Assembly: GCA_020343635.1 (NCBI GenBank)
Contig: CP070804.1
Location: 263,332-277,940, forward strand
Direction: 5' to 3'
From: Candidatus Aenigmatarchaeota archaeon
GTDB lineage: Archaea; Aenigmatarchaeota; Aenigmatarchaeia; QMZP01; JAFGSV01
Length of the DNA: 14,609 nucleotides
The first letter of the stretch is position 1. Each line of letters starts with the position of its first letter. This document shows positions 7,674-13,652 of this stretch, piece after piece. The notes beneath the pieces were generated by a model. The model did not search any database. It was given only the letters and a program-made list of their open reading frames with translations, and was not told the DNA's origin. Made by a program: the position numbers and the translations under genes.

Positions 7674-10075
7674 AGGTTATCACTCATTATCTGGACAAGC
7701 GCCTCGAGATCATCTCTGTCAGGGTCGTAGTTCTCTGAAATATAATCGAGAGTCAGCTGTTTCTGGCCTTCCATGCCCGCGAAATCATATATTCCCCCTG
7801 CCTTCGGATATGTCACCTGCTCGGTCTTTATCACCCTTCCTGTCTCGGGTACCACGTAGTTCCAGAACTTGCCGGCATCGCTCTGCTGTGTGGAAAGCCA
7901 TCTCGCTCCCCTGACCACGGCACCCCTCACTTCCTCACTACCACTAAGCTCGTAGTACTCTATCAGTGCTTCCAGTATGACGGTCTGGGAGTTTACGGTG
8001 CTCCTGTCGCTGAACTCCCCGTAAGGCCATGCTCCGCTGTTCTTCTGAGACATGAGAAGCCTCTGTTCGATCTGTCTGGCAGCGCCTGTCTGTCCAAGCT
8101 TCCAAAGGGCCGGGAGGCACACGGCATCGGTCCTGTAGTCGTCGAATATGGAGCTTTCCACAGTCTTTATCCATAAACCATTGTAGCTTGACATGATAAG
8201 CTCTTCCCCTTTCTCCACAGAGGGTCCTTCCATTTCCGGTTCCTCCCTGTAAATGTCTATCAGATCGCTTACCACGAGGCAGGTTGTTGCTGCGCTCTTC
8301 TTCGGGTTCTCATATTTCTGGTCCAAGAAGCCGCCATCGACCAGCTGCTGGAAGGCCAGCCATTCTAGCAGCCATTCCGCCCGTGAATGGTACATACCTG
8401 TAAGGCTTTCCCTGTCCAGCACGAGCATAAGCCTGATTATCTCTGTTATATCGGAGTAATGTGACCTGTAGTCCCTGGAATCCAAATAAGACATGCCGTT
8501 CCAGTATTCCTCCAGATAAGGAATGAGGGACATCGTCATGTTCCTGTCAAACGTCGGTCTGTAATCCCTGAAGCCAGCATAATCACTGAATTTCCCTGAA
8601 TACTCTTGTGGCATCATAGGTTCCTCAACGAATCTGTATATCTCTGCCATGTCGTTGGCGAACACGGGCTCGAAGTACGTATCATAGCTCAGGTAGTCAA
8701 CAAGACCGTACTTGAGAGCATCCAGTTCCAAGCGCATGCGGCTGTCTATGTAAATATAGTCGACATCGTACCTCTTCATGAGGCTCAGCATCCAGTCCTT
8801 GTTTGCTGACCTGAACATCACGAACATATCTATATACGCGGCCTTGGCCTCGTCCACAGAAGGCGGCTCCTCGAAGAATCCCTGGTATATCCTCTTCCAT
8901 GTGAGTATGTCCTTTCTCTCTGTGACGCCCATAATGTAGTAGCCCTCCTCCTTCCATGTGAGTATGATCGAATCCTCAGGCGTGTTTTCCTTTATCCACA
9001 TAAGCGCCTCTATCTCCCCAGGCGTCGGGTACTCGACCACATACAGAGAGGTGTATAACGCCTGGCCGACTGTGAATAGGATCACGAACCCCAAGACAGC
9101 TTTAAGGACTTTCCTGTTCTTCCTGAACTCAGGGATGACATAGTGTATCACCGCATAGCCTGCCAGAAGCGACAGTGGTATCGCCGCGTAGGGGTCCCTG
9201 AACCTGAACGAGAACGAGCCCACGACAAGCAGCAGCGCAGCCCAGACTATCAGGAACAGCTTCAGCCTGTCCTTGGTCTTGTAGAGAAGTATCACACCGA
9301 CTGCCGCAAAGAAGAGCTGCATGGTGCCCATCCACTTGATATAGCCCAGGGCAGTGACGGCCTCCACGTTTATCCTTGAAAGGAGATCTGACATATAGGT
9401 AGTTATCCCGTAATAGGCGACCGCGATGAAGGCCAGCATGCCGAAGAGATAGCTCCTTTTCCTGAAGACTCCGGAGTAGTATACGACCAAAAGGAGGAGC
9501 GCGGAAAGCAGGAACAGCGAAGCGCCCCTGTGGGAGAATATGTAAAGAACGAAAACCCCGGCTGTGATTGCCAGGTACTTCAAATGCTTTGTCTTCAGGT
9601 ACCTGATGAGATAGAGGAGAGATACAGTGAAGAGCAGTACCCCGAAACCCTCGGGTATGGGCATCGAGGTCCTGAATATGTGTATTGGAGATGTAGCGAA
9701 GAAGAGCGCCGAAAAGAGCGAGACATTATCATCCCTGAATATCTCCTGGGATATCCTGAAAATGAAGAACACCGAGAGCGCGCCCAACAGGGCACCCACG
9801 AAGTGCGATCCTGCTACCGGGGGAAGGAACGTCAGGAAGGCTGCCAGTATGACGTGGAAGCCGGGAGGGTAGCTGTACGCCTTGAGGCCCACCAGCGATA
9901 AGGGGTCGAATGAAAGGAGGGTTCCCTTCTCGAGTATCCTCAGCGCTATGTCTATATGAAGATACGAATCAAGGCCCACAGGGACACCTGCTATGAGCAC
10001 CGGGACGAACCTGAGGGTCAGAGCCAGCAGGAATATAGCGACAAGCATCTTCGTGGTAAAATCCGGCATTTTCAT
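7670..10075 (-). CDS. STT3/AglB-like GT-C membrane protein with C-terminal alpha/alpha-toroid domain
   Basis: This 801-residue protein has an N-terminal half with about 11-13 membrane helices (residues 8-345). It has the first GT-C loop acidic motif GLDSYLHI (D36), FRTSMPIPEG (134-143) and SFRFRDPYAAIPLSLLAGYAV (289-309), which resembles the RF...PLALLAG segment of AglB. After the last helix comes MWIKENTPEDSIILTWKEEGYYI (359-381). This is the exact context of the oligosaccharyltransferase signature WWDYG, here changed to WKEEG. Residues ~510-795 form an extra helical domain with spaced motifs QQLVDGGF (576-583), QKNSGAWPYG (677-686) and QQSDAGKFW (730-738), like the repeats of alpha/alpha-toroid (terpenoid-cyclase/lyase-like) domains. 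Family topology places this region outside the cell. It is the first gene of the five-gene operon. It may transfer a lipid-linked glycan to surface proteins; with changed signature residues another GT-C activity is possible. Confidence 0.75.
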   Translation of the reverse strand: MKMPDFTTKMLVAIFLLALTLRFVPVLIAGVPVGLDSYLHIDIALRILEKGTLLSFDPLSLVGLKAYSYPPGFHVILAAFLTFLPPVAGSHFVGALLGALSVFFIFRISQEIFRDDNVSLFSALFFATSPIHIFRTSMPIPEGFGVLLFTVSLLYLIRYLKTKHLKYLAITAGVFVLYIFSHRGASLFLLSALLLLVVYYSGVFRKRSYLFGMLAFIAVAYYGITTYMSDLLSRINVEAVTALGYIKWMGTMQLFFAAVGVILLYKTKDRLKLFLIVWAALLLVVGSFSFRFRDPYAAIPLSLLAGYAVIHYVIPEFRKNRKVLKAVLGFVILFTVGQALYTSLYVVEYPTPGEIEALMWIKENTPEDSIILTWKEEGYYIMGVTERKDILTWKRIYQGFFEEPPSVDEAKAAYIDMFVMFRSANKDWMLSLMKRYDVDYIYIDSRMRLELDALKYGLVDYLSYDTYFEPVFANDMAEIYRFVEEPMMPQEYSGKFSDYAGFRDYRPTFDRNMTMSLIPYLEEYWNGMSYLDSRDYRSHYSDITEIIRLMLVLDRESLTGMYHSRAEWLLEWLAFQQLVDGGFLDQKYENPKKSAATTCLVVSDLIDIYREEPEMEGPSVEKGEELIMSSYNGLWIKTVESSIFDDYRTDAVCLPALWKLGQTGAARQIEQRLLMSQKNSGAWPYGEFSDRSTVNSQTVILEALIEYYELSGSEEVRGAVVRGARWLSTQQSDAGKFWNYVVPETGRVIKTEQVTYPKAGGIYDFAGMEGQKQLTLDYISENYDPDRDDLEALVQIMSDNL

Positions 10076-10097
10076 AACTATCAGTTAATGTAAATTT

Positions 10098-10137
10098 GAT
10101 GGCCCTGTTTAATAAAATAAAAAAACGGGGAAAAGAA
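10098..10137 (-). terminator. T-rich terminator after the coiled-coil gene
   Basis: Just past the stop of the 157-residue coiled-coil gene the minus strand reads TTTCTTTTCCCCGTTTTTTTATTTTATT, with one run of seven T. This is a good archaeal termination signal and it precedes the STT3-like operon. The remaining bases to the start codon at 10075 hold AT-rich elements that could be its promoter, but no single TATA box stands out. Confidence 0.5.
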
Positions 10138-10143
10138 AGAAGC

Positions 10144-10617
10144 TTATTTCTTTATTTCCTCGTCGAATGTTTCTATCTGGTGCCTCAGCTTTACGAGCAT
10201 GTCGTTGGTCTTGGTCAGGGAAACTGACATAAGGGCCTTTTCGTTCTCGAGGTTCTTCACCTGCTCCTGGAGCGCGACCTTATCCGAAGCCAGATGGGCC
10301 CTGTCTTCCTTCAGGTTGTCTATCCTCGTCTGAAGGAGGTTTATCTCGTCTGCCTTTCTGTGAAGCTCGGTCTGGAGTCTGTCCCTCGTTATCTTCAGCT
10401 CGCCTACAACTTCCTTCAACTGCAGCTCCTGCTGCTTCAGCTTCCTGATCTTCTGTATAAGCTGCTCCTTCTGTTCCTTGATGTCAAGGGCTTTCACGAC
10501 ATCCTCGGTAAGAGTATCCACTATGTCTTCCAGTCCCTTGACGTGCTCTTCCTTGACGGGCTTAGCAGAAACACCCTGCGGATGCGTCCCTGGTTTTGAT
10601 ACAGTTTCTTCAGTCAT
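10144..10617 (-). CDS. Coiled-coil protein of unknown function
   Basis: This 157-residue protein has a short disordered N-terminus (residues 1-20, Thr/Pro/Lys) and then an almost continuous heptad-patterned helix from ~35 to 155. The helix is rich in Leu, Glu, Lys and Gln, with runs such as LIQKIRKLKQQELQLKEVV and LQTRIDNLKEDRAHLASD. There is no signal peptide, membrane segment or cysteine, so it is predicted to be a cytoplasmic oligomer. A TTGGTG ribosome binding site lies upstream of the ATG at 10617. It sits 40 bases after the zinc-ribbon gene, which also has coiled-coil segments, and the two may form a complex. I do not recognise the family; prefoldin-like or SMC-like resemblance would be generic to coiled coils. 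Confidence 0.7.
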   Translation of the reverse strand: MTEETVSKPGTHPQGVSAKPVKEEHVKGLEDIVDTLTEDVVKALDIKEQKEQLIQKIRKLKQQELQLKEVVGELKITRDRLQTELHRKADEINLLQTRIDNLKEDRAHLASDKVALQEQVKNLENEKALMSVSLTKTNDMLVKLRHQIETFDEEIKK

Positions 10618-10657
10618 AAGTACACCAATAATTATTATTCACTTAGCTCGTTTAAAT

Positions 10658-11161
10658 TTATTTCTTGTAGCGTTTGAGCAGCTTCGTGATCTCCTCAAGC
10701 TGCCTGTTTATGTCCTGTACACTTATCGTCTTCTTCTTGATGTTGATGTGCAGCTTCCGCGGGTCGATGTCACCCAGCTGTCCCCAGCCGCCCCCCGTGT
10801 AGCTGTAAACGTACTTCTTGCCCGCTTCCGCCCGCAATATCTTGGCCTGCGTCTCCATTCTCTCGACAAGCTCAGAAAAGCGTTGGTTGTTTATCATGAG
10901 CGCCCTGTTCTGCTCCCTGAGGTTCCTAAACTCTTCCTTGGTTTTTTTCAGCGTGCGCTCGGACCTCTGCATGGCAAGAACGGGATCTCCCTCTTCCGGG
11001 TCATAATCAGGTCCGAGATCTTCATCCATGCTCCAGCCGCATTTCTTGCACTTCACTTTCCCGCCCGGGGCGCCGCAGAGAGGGCATTCATTGACCTTGC
11101 CCTTCTTTTTCTTCTCCTCGGCCTCGTCTATCACTTCGATAGCCGTCTTCTTTTCCGCCAT
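10658..11161 (-). CDS. Zinc-ribbon protein with coiled coil, unknown function
   Basis: This protein has 167 residues from the ATG at 11161. The N-terminus is a charged helix, then a CPLC-x8-CKKC zinc ribbon (C26, C29, C38, C41) followed by GWSMDEDLGPDYDPEEGDP. A coiled coil follows (about 63-110, RTLKKTKEEFRNLREQNRA onward). After it come a short folded segment with YSYTGGGWGQLGDIDPRKL and a final amphipathic helix (QDINRQLEEITKLLKRYKK). I chose the ATG at 11161 because the in-frame extension upstream to 11200 reads back into the truD tail remnant and its 3' flank. The 26 bases before it hold two tandem copies of AGAATTCGC (plus-strand reading). It was probably directly downstream of truD before the intervening cassette arrived. 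The family is not recognised; nucleic-acid or protein binding is a guess from the zinc ribbon. Confidence 0.75.
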   Translation of the reverse strand: MAEKKTAIEVIDEAEEKKKKGKVNECPLCGAPGGKVKCKKCGWSMDEDLGPDYDPEEGDPVLAMQRSERTLKKTKEEFRNLREQNRALMINNQRFSELVERMETQAKILRAEAGKKYVYSYTGGGWGQLGDIDPRKLHINIKKKTISVQDINRQLEEITKLLKRYKK

Positions 11162-11165
11162 AATT

Positions 11166-11183
11166 AGAATTCGCAGAATTCGC
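11166..11183. repeat. Tandem 9-bp repeat upstream of the zinc-ribbon gene
   Basis: Two exact adjacent copies of AGAATTCGC occupy 11166-11174 and 11175-11183, between the stop of the stranded truD tail and the start of the zinc-ribbon gene. Two copies of nine bases may be chance or slippage, but they sit in the probable 5' leader at the edge of a rearranged region. Confidence 0.6.
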
Positions 11184-11186
11184 TTA

Positions 11187-11279
11187 TTAAGCTTCTTCAA
11201 GCTGCCTGACGAGCACGGTGGCGTAGCTATCCTTGGGCAGGTAGAATTTCAAGTCCGACTTCTTCTTCAGAATGTAGTC
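11187..11279 (-). pseudogene. truD: Stranded second copy of the truD 3' end
   Basis: In the frame ending at the TAA of 11187-11189 the minus strand encodes DLKFYLPKDSYATVLVRQL followed by EEA and stop. The true truD tail, ending at 11711, reads LRLQFFLPKGSYATELVRQL. The match LPK(G/D)SYAT(x)LVRQL covers a conserved C-terminal motif of TruD and sits at the same distance from a stop codon. The copies are related but clearly diverged in DNA; the longest exact shared run I see is AGCTACGC plus short blocks, so this is not a recent exact duplication. The frame closes upstream at a TAA near 11330, and no start or remaining TruD domain is present, so it is a remnant. It overlaps, in another frame, the last ~17 codons of the AT-rich gene. 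The homologous start is uncertain by about 15 bases. Confidence 0.8.
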
Positions 11280-11676
11280 CCAATAATTCTTCATAAATCC
11301 TCTTATAAGCTTCTTCCCAATCACTTCTTAATTCGCTCATTAATTCTTCAAAAGATTGATATATACGTCTCTGATACCCACGTCTCGATAACACATCTTT
11401 AGTAAATCTCCAGTACGGTACAACAAGATCGGATCCGTCTATTTTAGCTACTGTTTCTTTGATTTTTAATATCTCATCTTCTGGTAAAATTCCAAACAAT
11501 CCATTTAAATTTCCTCCTTCTCGTTCTATATCTGGATAATAATAATCTGTACCAGCGCGTGTAGCTTCTACACTTTCTACGTCTACACCCCATTTTTTCA
11601 AATAAATGCGAAAATCTACTACATTGCTATAACTAGCACCTTCCCCATGACGGCACACAAAACAAACATTTTTCAT
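11227..11676 (-). CDS. AT-rich foreign gene, low-molecular-weight phosphatase-like with altered active site
   Basis: This 149-residue protein has base and codon use unlike its neighbours: roughly a third GC, many tat, aat, tta, gta and CGN arginine codons, where the surrounding genes prefer AGG/AGA and GC-rich third positions. It opens NVCFVCRHGEGASYS (residues 3-17), shaped like the LMW phosphatase/ArsC P-loop VxFVC-x5-R-S. Cys-8 and Ser-15 are kept, but Ala-14 stands at the catalytic Arg. VEATRAGTD (37-44) resembles the family's SAGT strand, and IDGSDLVVPYWRFTKDVL (79-96) the DLxxxMD...KRDVL region. A terminal helix similar to ArsC follows (about 108-132). The length fits. The last ~17 residues come from running into the truD remnant out of frame, so the original C-terminus was probably lost. 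Fold assignment is tentative; foreign origin is well supported. It could be an inactive phosphatase or an unrelated Rossmann-like protein. Confidence 0.6.
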   Translation of the reverse strand: MKNVCFVCRHGEGASYSNVVDFRIYLKKWGVDVESVEATRAGTDYYYPDIEREGGNLNGLFGILPEDEILKIKETVAKIDGSDLVVPYWRFTKDVLSRRGYQRRIYQSFEELMSELRSDWEEAYKRIYEELLGLHSEEEVGLEILPAQG

Positions 11677-11689
11677 GCTAACACGTGGT

Positions 11690-11710
11690 TTATAGACTCT
11701 GCATAAAATT
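11690..11710 (-). promoter_or_regulatory. Possible TATA box of the AT-rich gene
   Basis: Between the truD stop and the ATG at 11676 the minus strand reads AATTTTATGCAGTCTATAAACC. The CTATAAA lies about 20 bases before the start, and a second AT block overlaps the truD stop about 35 bases before it. Either could drive a leaderless or short-leader transcript, so the cassette may carry its own promoter. Confidence 0.35.
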
Positions 11711-12733
11711 TTATAAGTCTATCCTCAATTGCCTCACAAGTTCAGTCGCGTAGCTTCCTTTCGGCAGGAAGAATTGCAGGCGCAGAACCCCTTCCTTCAG
11801 CTCGTGCTCCAGCTTCTCCGGAATGACCCTGTAGTCGCGCTCCGAGCCCCTTGAGGAGAGCTCTTTGAAGGACTTGTTGGAGAAATCCCCCGGGCCGATC
11901 TTCTCCTCATCCAGAACTTCCTCCAGTATGCCTCTGACTCTGGGGTAGTTCCTGACATCGGTCCTGTGGCCTATTACAGGTATGGGCGTGTTCTCGCCTT
12001 CATAACGCCTGGCGCACTCGTTCCATATCCTCGCCTGGTAGGCGTGGATGAATATCTTCAGCAGCCTCAGGGGGATCTGCCTGAGCGCTCCTTCGTAGTC
12101 CCGGGGCTTCTTCTCCAGATAAGCGGACATCTTCCTTTCATACTCCCTGGAAATGTCCATGATCTTCTTCGCGGCGCCCTCTATGTCTCCCAGAACAAGC
12201 AGCCTCCCCACTTTATCATTGGCCTTCTTTGAGCCGAACCTCTGCTCTCCGAAGTAGTTGACGAATCCGATCTTCTTCATAGTCTCCAGCCTCTTCTTAA
12301 CGTCCGAACTCTCACTTTCCTCGAGATTTCGTATTGTTATCTCGAAATCATTCCCTTTGTGCTCTCCCAGCTTTATCGGCCGGTTCCGGGGCCTGAGTTC
12401 GCTGATATCCACACCGGGAATCTTCAGAGCCTTCACCTCTCCCTCTTTGTCTATGGGAACAGAGATTGTCTGGTATGTGACGGCCTTCTTGTCCTTGGTA
12501 CCCGAATAACCGATATCTTTGGTGCTTATCCCGAGCTTCTTACCCAGTTCGGCTATGACCCTGAAGAAATCGTAATCCTTCTTGCACAGAGTGAACCATA
12601 GGTATTTCGTCTTAGCCTGCGCCTTATGGCCGCGGATCTGCCTGTACTTCTCCTTCCACGAGCTTTCGACGGTATCGAATATGACCTCGCGCACCACGAA
12701 ATCTTCGGGGTTCTGCTTGATCTTCCATGGCAT
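11711..12733 (-). CDS. truD: tRNA pseudouridine synthase TruD
   Basis: This 340-residue enzyme of the TruD/Pus7 family makes pseudouridine at position 13 in tRNA (other targets are possible in archaea). Landmarks are N-terminal IKQNPEDFVVREV (residues 5-17), GYSGTKDKKAVTYQTISV (75-92, with catalytic Asp-81), KGNDFEITIRN, NYFGEQRFG, GHRTDVRNYP in the TRUD insertion domain and the C-terminal LPKGSYATELVRQ. The open frame continues 62 codons further upstream, but that part is a K/R-rich shadow of the L31e tail. The ATG at 12733, 25 bases after the L31e stop, gives the standard N-terminus. The gene is intact, but a second diverged copy of its last ~30 codons lies 524 bases downstream, so the 3' end or whole gene may come from a replacement event. 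Its codon use is like the neighbours. Confidence 0.92.
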   Translation of the reverse strand: MPWKIKQNPEDFVVREVIFDTVESSWKEKYRQIRGHKAQAKTKYLWFTLCKKDYDFFRVIAELGKKLGISTKDIGYSGTKDKKAVTYQTISVPIDKEGEVKALKIPGVDISELRPRNRPIKLGEHKGNDFEITIRNLEESESSDVKKRLETMKKIGFVNYFGEQRFGSKKANDKVGRLLVLGDIEGAAKKIMDISREYERKMSAYLEKKPRDYEGALRQIPLRLLKIFIHAYQARIWNECARRYEGENTPIPVIGHRTDVRNYPRVRGILEEVLDEEKIGPGDFSNKSFKELSSRGSERDYRVIPEKLEHELKEGVLRLQFFLPKGSYATELVRQLRIDL

Positions 12734-12758
12734 AAGAAATAGTTTACGGTCTTGTTTA

Positions 12759-13199
12759 TTATTTCTTCCCTTCAGTCTTCGGTTCCTCTTTCGGCTTCTC
12801 TTCTGTCTTCTCTTCCTTGGACTTCCCTTCAGGCTTCGGTTCCTCTTCCTTCTTCTTTTCAGCTTCCTTTTCCTTGTCTTTACCCTTTTTCTCGAGGAAC
12901 TTTTTCTTTTCCTCTTCAAGCGTGATTTCCTCCGGAAGCCGTGCGTTGGCGATGCCCTCTACGACGTTCACCTTGACCTTTATGCTCTTCAGCGGGTTCT
13001 TTGCCCCCCTCGCCCAGAGCGTGTCGTTGAGCATTTGCGAGATTTTGATGTCTTTTGCATGCGAGTGCCTTGTTATGTACTCTCTTACTGCAGAAACGGA
13101 CCTCTTTGTTTTAGCGATCCTGGTAACATGGGTCCATCGCCTTCTTAGAGGTATTGTGAATATCTTCTCTTCTCCTGCGGGAGCTTTCTTGTCAGCCAT
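12759..13199 (-). CDS. rpl31e: 50S ribosomal protein L31e with long charged C-terminal tail
   Basis: Residues 10-92 are L31e: IFTIPLRRRWTHVTRIAKTK, then AVREYITRHSHAKDIKISQ, LNDTLWARGAKNPLKSIKVKV and the closing VNVVEGIANARLP. This protein lies near the exit tunnel of the large subunit. The usual protein is about 85-100 residues; here a tail of ~54 residues (93-146) made nearly only of Lys, Glu and Pro follows, with loose repeats of EEPKPEGK / EEKPKEEPKTEGKK type. The start has a GGTG ribosome binding site in the 8-base gap after L39e. The order S19e - PDCD5-like - L39e - L31e is the common archaeal arrangement, which supports the assignment. Confidence 0.95.
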   Translation of the reverse strand: MADKKAPAGEEKIFTIPLRRRWTHVTRIAKTKRSVSAVREYITRHSHAKDIKISQMLNDTLWARGAKNPLKSIKVKVNVVEGIANARLPEEITLEEEKKKFLEKKGKDKEKEAEKKKEEEPKPEGKSKEEKTEEKPKEEPKTEGKK

Positions 13200-13207
13200 T
13201 CAAACAC

Positions 13208-13375
13208 CTAGACCTTCAGCTTGTCCCTTCTCCATCTCTTAGTGCTGACCCTGATGCGCCTGCTCCTGGCCCTTTTCAGGCCGAACTTCTTTATGTCAGC
13301 CCATCTGGGAGACGGCCTTCTCTTTGCCAGTGCGGCCAGTTTCAGCTTCAGTCCCGAAGACTTGTTTCTTGTCAT
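13208..13375 (-). CDS. rpl39e: 50S ribosomal protein L39e
   Basis: A 55-residue very basic protein, read directly from the minus strand, begins MTRNKSSGLKLKLAALAKRR and contains PSPRWADIKKFG and ends RWRRDKLKV. The KxxLAxxxKxxRxxPxW layout and the RRWRR-type C-terminus are those of L39e, a small tunnel-lining protein of the archaeal and eukaryotic large subunit (usually about 51 residues). Its start is one base after the stop of the PDCD5-like gene, with GAGGG within that gene's last codons as a likely ribosome binding site, and its stop is 8 bases before L31e. This is the fixed archaeal gene order. Confidence 0.95.
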   Translation of the reverse strand: MTRNKSSGLKLKLAALAKRRPSPRWADIKKFGLKRARSRRIRVSTKRWRRDKLKV

Positions 13376-13376
13376 C

Positions 13377-13652
13377 CTAAACCCTCTTTATTTTCGTCTG
13401 CTTCTTCTGTGTAAGGATATTTAATATATCCTTCATCTTTTCGTCGCTTACCTTTTGCTCCAGCTGTCCTGTCTGGTAGACCTGTATGAGGTACAGCTCG
13501 ACCCGCCCGGCGAGGTCAGGGTTCACTGTCCTTATCCTTCCGAGCCTCTCGAACGCCTCCTTCGACAGCATGTTTGTCAGCAACTGTCTCTTCAAGGCTT
13601 CCACCTGCTGCACCTGCCGCAGCTTCTCTGCATCAATCGTCTCTCCGTTCAT
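13377..13652 (-). CDS. PDCD5/TFAR19-family DNA-binding protein
   Basis: This 91-residue helical protein begins MNGETIDAEKLRQVQQVEAL. It carries the PDCD5 core KRQLLTNMLSKEAFERLGRI and RTVNPDLAGRVELYLIQVYQ, then GQLEQKVSDEKMKDILNIL and a basic KKQTKIKRV tail. Archaeal members form a compact three-helix bundle and are annotated as DNA-binding; their cellular role is poorly defined. At 91 residues it is a little shorter than common members (about 105-120), lacking most of the N-terminal extension. Its ATG overlaps the S19e stop by 4 bases (ATGA), showing translational coupling. The longer open frame upstream is only a shadow of S19e in another frame. Confidence 0.92.
   Translation of the reverse strand: MNGETIDAEKLRQVQQVEALKRQLLTNMLSKEAFERLGRIRTVNPDLAGRVELYLIQVYQTGQLEQKVSDEKMKDILNILTQKKQTKIKRV

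Noticed and set aside
10478..11167. 229-codon plus-strand open frame
   Set aside because: It spans two genes and their gap on the opposite strand, is Leu/Arg-rich without recognisable motifs, and mirrors the coiled-coil and zinc-ribbon coding sequence.
11161..11200. Upstream start of the zinc-ribbon gene at 11200
   Set aside because: The extra residues (MKKLNKRILRILI) overlap the truD remnant's end and the tandem 9-bp repeat; the ATG at 11161 starts a natural charged N-terminus.
11187..11792. Exact attachment-site direct repeat at the two truD tails
   Set aside because: The tails match as protein, but their DNA differs throughout with only short identical blocks (8 bases at most that I see), so a recent site-specific att duplication is not supported.
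12734..12919. In-frame 62-codon K/R-rich N-terminal extension of TruD
   Set aside because: It lies wholly over the Lys/Glu tail of L31e in another frame, where GA-rich repeats leave two frames open. TruD's conserved N-terminus starts at the ATG of 12733.
12582..13148. 188-codon plus-strand open frame, very Phe/Leu-rich, membrane-like
   Set aside because: The hydrophobicity is the antisense of the Lys/Glu tail of L31e and of truD codons, so it is a shadow.
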